A stretch of DNA of 7,186 nt. It comes from Alphaproteobacteria bacterium. GTDB taxonomy: Bacteria; Pseudomonadota; Alphaproteobacteria; Rhizobiales; Beijerinckiaceae. The number at the start of each line of letters is the position of its first letter. Position 1 is the first letter of the stretch. The position numbers and the translations under genes are program-made. Location: NCBI GenBank assembly GCA_009921785.1, contig RFXE01000087.1, positions 1 to 7,186 on the forward strand, read 5' to 3'. Below the pieces are notes generated by a model. It worked only from the letters and a program-made list of their open reading frames with translations, had not been told where the DNA came from and did no database searches. Below are positions 4,981 to 7,186 of this stretch, piece after piece.

Positions 4981-6165
4981 CTATTCGCCATCATAATCTT
5001 CAATGCGACCGGTGCGCGGCGGTTCTGTCGCGCGTAGTGTATCACCCATGCGTTCGACTGATTTCATCAGGCGCAAAATATTCCCGCCGCATAATTTTTC
5101 GAGCGAGGCGTCAGTCCATCCGCGTTCGATGAGCGCGGCAATGAGATGCGGGAATTTCGAAACATCTTCGAGACCTTCAGGTGTGATGCCCCCATAATAA
5201 TCTGATCCGATGCCGATATGGTTCAAGCCCGTGCGGCTTGTGAGATATTCAATATGATCACAAAGCTCACCGATGGTGGCTTTTGGCTGCGGCCCCGCAA
5301 CAGCGATATGAGCGGCCACACGCTCTTCGTGATTTTCCAGAAATGACGATTTGCCGTAATTGTCTCTTAAGGGTCGCGACCAATCCCGCGCTTTCTGATT
5401 GATGAAGTCAGGAATAAATGTCGCCATGATCACACTCTTTTTTGCGCGGATGCGATCAAGCACATCATCCGGCGCATTGCGTGGATGATCGCAGAGCGTC
5501 GTAGCGTTATTATGAGAGAAAAGAACTGGTGCTCGCGAGATATCAAGCACACGATGCATCACGCGTGGCGCCGTATGCGCAAGATCAACAAGAATACCAA
5601 GTCGATTGAGTTCGAGTACAACAGCTTCACCAAATTTCGTTAAACCGTTGTGACGGGGCACATCCGTTGCGCTATCAACCCAATCAAGCGTCTCATTATG
5701 ACAAAGCGTCATCAATCTTACGCCCGCCGCATGCCAGACGCGCAAGGGAGCCAAGGAATTTTCGAGTCCGGTTCCGCCTTCGACGGTTGCAAGTACGGCG
5801 ATTTTTCCGGCGCGGAACGCCCGCTTGATGTCGGCTGCCGAGGTCGCAAACACATAGCTGTCCGGCCAAGCCTCGGGGATCTGCCGGATAAGATCGATCA
5901 ACTCCAAGGTCATGCGCCCGGGCTTTTCCGTGAGCGTGGGCACGAAGGCCGCAAAAAACTGCGCCGCAACCTGGCCCTCTTTCAAGCGCGGTGTATCCGT
6001 GTCGGTTTCCGGATGGAGGCGTGACAGATCATAGCGCGCAACGCTCATGGCCGCCGATTTTGTCGAATGCACGACCCACGGCAGATCATTATGCCCATCT
6101 ACAAGCGGAAATTTTCGCAAAAGCGCGCGGGCATGGTCGAGAGCAACAGATGAGGATTGAGACAT
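4981..6165 (-). CDS. Membrane dipeptidase (peptidase M19, renal dipeptidase-like)
   Basis: A 394-residue zinc-dependent dipeptidase-family protein with an amidohydrolase-type barrel. Members hydrolyse a range of dipeptides, some with D-residues at the C-terminal position. The expected metal ligands are all visible: DGHNDLP (H25, D27), ATVEGGTGL (bridging E129), VDLAHT (H197), LFSHNNA (H218) and the catalytic aspartate in GIGSDYYGG (D322). There is no signal peptide or membrane segment, so despite the family name it should be cytoplasmic. The usual VEGGH histidine is replaced (VEGGTG), and DYYGG replaces the commoner DFDG, so specificity may differ from the renal enzyme. I use the ATG at 6163-6165 with GAAGGG about ten bases upstream, rather than the TTG one codon earlier. 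The gene converges on the dioxygenase and is divergent from the membrane fusion protein. I see no functional link to the sulfur genes. Confidence 0.93.
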   Translation of the reverse strand: MSQSSSVALDHARALLRKFPLVDGHNDLPWVVHSTKSAAMSVARYDLSRLHPETDTDTPRLKEGQVAAQFFAAFVPTLTEKPGRMTLELIDLIRQIPEAWPDSYVFATSAADIKRAFRAGKIAVLATVEGGTGLENSLAPLRVWHAAGVRLMTLCHNETLDWVDSATDVPRHNGLTKFGEAVVLELNRLGILVDLAHTAPRVMHRVLDISRAPVLFSHNNATTLCDHPRNAPDDVLDRIRAKKSVIMATFIPDFINQKARDWSRPLRDNYGKSSFLENHEERVAAHIAVAGPQPKATIGELCDHIEYLTSRTGLNHIGIGSDYYGGITPEGLEDVSKFPHLIAALIERGWTDASLEKLCGGNILRLMKSVERMGDTLRATEPPRTGRIEDYDGE

Positions 6166-6362
6166 CAAACGGACCCTTCAGGGTTTAGGATGATTATTTA
6201 TTGCGCTCCCGGCCCAACGATACAAGCTCTGCTTGCATCCGTGCACGCCTGATTTCCAAAAACCGAAATTGCGTTTGGGGCGTAAAAGGGCTACGCGCCA
6301 CAACACACCCGCCCTTCAATGTCGTAATTCGACGATTGCCCGCCTGACTGGATCAAATCCCC

Positions 6363-7186
6363 ATGAATGATGCCGCTTCGACCCTGCCTGGCTCAACTGA
6401 AGGCGCATCGGCGCCGATGCCCAAGCGCCGCTCGCCGCGCGCGATCATTTTGCCCGTGGTGCTGATTGTGGTTTTAGGCAGCCTCGGCCTGTGGTTTTTC
6501 AATTATTGGACACATGGTCGTTTTCTCATTTCAACGGATGACGCCTATGTAGGCGCAGCAGTCTCCACGATTTCAACACGCGTTTCGGGCCATGTGGTAA
6601 CGGTTGCGGTTGTCAATAATCAAAGCGTTAAAGCCGGTGATCTTCTCGCAAAAATAGATGATGGTGATTATCGCCTTGCGGTTGAGAGTGCGTCGCGTAA
6701 AATTGAAACACAAAATGCGAGCCTTGCGCGGCTTGATAGTCAATCACTTCAACAGAATGCAACCGTCGCGCAAGCGCGTGCGCAAATCGCAGCAGCGGAA
6801 GCGGATGCGCAACGCGCGCAAGGTGACTTTGATCGCGCACAAACTTTGGCAGCAGCCGATTTCAATAGCCGTGCCAAACTCGATCAAGTTCGTGCTGATC
6901 GCGACCGCACACAAGCTGCCCTTCAAAGCGCGCGTGCAGGACTAACAGCGGCCGAAGCTGGTCTTGATGTTTTAAAAGCACAAAAATCAGAACTCACAAG
7001 CAGCAAGAGCGAACTTGAAACCGCTCTATCGCGCACCACACGTGATTTGTCCTTTACAGAAATCCGCGCCCCCTTTGATGGTGTGATTGGGAACAAAGCG
7101 ATCCAGCTTGGACAATTTGTTCAGCCGGGCATGCGTCTCCTCGCGCTTGTTCCGCTTGAGAGCGCTTATGTCGATGCCAATTTGAA
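6363..7186 (+). CDS. EmrA/HlyD-family membrane fusion protein, partial (C-terminus beyond the window)
   Basis: An open frame of 274 codons continues past the right edge. It is the periplasmic adaptor of a tripartite efflux pump, usually paired with an EmrB-type MFS or other inner-membrane transporter; none is visible here and it may lie downstream. Order: an 18-residue low-complexity N-terminus; a basic stretch PKRRSPR (20-26); one transmembrane helix (about 27-47); the FLISTDDAYVGAAVSTISTRVSGHV segment (54-78, the family's entry to the first biotinyl-lipoyl half); a long Ala/Gln/Arg-rich coiled-coil hairpin (about 106-226); and the second lipoyl half beginning FTEIRAPFDGVIG (231-243). VQPGMRLLALVPLESAYVDANL (253-274) then enters the beta-barrel. 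An in-frame stop at 6345-6347 and the first ATG at 6363 set the longest possible start. The ribosome binding site is weak, and a second ATG (codon 19, 6417) just before the basic stretch is possible. Confidence 0.93.
   Translation, partial: MNDAASTLPGSTEGASAPMPKRRSPRAIILPVVLIVVLGSLGLWFFNYWTHGRFLISTDDAYVGAAVSTISTRVSGHVVTVAVVNNQSVKAGDLLAKIDDGDYRLAVESASRKIETQNASLARLDSQSLQQNATVAQARAQIAAAEADAQRAQGDFDRAQTLAAADFNSRAKLDQVRADRDRTQAALQSARAGLTAAEAGLDVLKAQKSELTSSKSELETALSRTTRDLSFTEIRAPFDGVIGNKAIQLGQFVQPGMRLLALVPLESAYVDANL

Noticed and set aside
5650..6024. 124-codon plus-strand open frame inside the dipeptidase gene
   Set aside because: Antisense to a clear M19 peptidase; no family signal.
6173..6184. 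Short palindrome ACCCT/AGGGT before the dipeptidase start
   Set aside because: A 5-bp stem with a 2-nt loop is too small for a stable hairpin and is expected by chance.
6166..6362. Promoter or operator in the spacer between the dipeptidase and membrane fusion protein genes
   Set aside because: An AT-rich patch (6191-6202) with a weak TTGTAT upstream on the minus strand, and a short GTCG/CGAC repeat (6321-6333), were seen; none matches a consensus well enough to call.
6628..6926. Open frames on both strands within the region after 6600
   Set aside because: They lie inside the EmrA/HlyD-type gene, whose translation has a clear transmembrane helix, coiled coil and lipoyl-half motifs.

Overview
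The window reads as ordinary chromosome of an alphaproteobacterium, most likely a member of Hyphomicrobiales (Rhizobiales). The evidence is the form of PurB (N-terminus MIPRYSRPEMVAIW), the rpe-purB pair, and a BigR/SqrR-type regulator with an ETHE1-like dioxygenase. This placement is by protein recognition only; no species can be named. I see no rRNA, tRNA, CRISPR array, insertion sequence or phage gene.

Layout. (1) Positions 1-107, minus strand: the first 35 codons of an FAD-dependent oxidoreductase that runs off the left edge. (2) 247-2246, plus strand: a divergent Rpe-family epimerase and purB (adenylosuccinate lyase), joined by a TGATG stop/start overlap. (3) 2256-3935, minus strand: a three-gene operon read right to left, namely a BigR/SqrR/YgaV-like ArsR-family repressor, a YgaP-like membrane-anchored rhodanese and a TauE/SafE sulfite exporter. 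(4) 4034-4918, plus strand: an ETHE1/Blh-like persulfide dioxygenase divergent from the repressor, ending in a likely Rho-independent terminator. (5) 4981-6165, minus strand: a cytoplasmic M19 (renal dipeptidase-like) metallopeptidase. (6) 6363 to the right edge, plus strand: the N-terminal two thirds or so of an EmrA/HlyD-type membrane fusion protein.

The centre of interest is a compact sulfide/persulfide detoxification module (2256-4949). The expected flow is: low-molecular-weight persulfide is oxidised by the dioxygenase to sulfite, the rhodanese handles sulfane sulfur at the membrane, and the TauE/SafE protein exports sulfite. The repressor has two cysteines (C36, C103) placed like the dithiol switch of BigR and SqrR, so it probably senses persulfide. 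A 22-bp AT-rich inverted repeat (3967-3988) lies in the 98-bp divergent spacer and overlaps the spacer and -10 elements of two face-to-face promoter candidates. One operator could therefore silence both transcription units. No sulfide:quinone oxidoreductase is in the window.

The parts of this system are known individually. I do not see evidence for a wholly undescribed system. The less usual points are the split arrangement (rhodanese separate from the dioxygenase), the symmetrical overlapping promoters, and an Rpe-family protein with several substitutions at normally conserved active-site positions.
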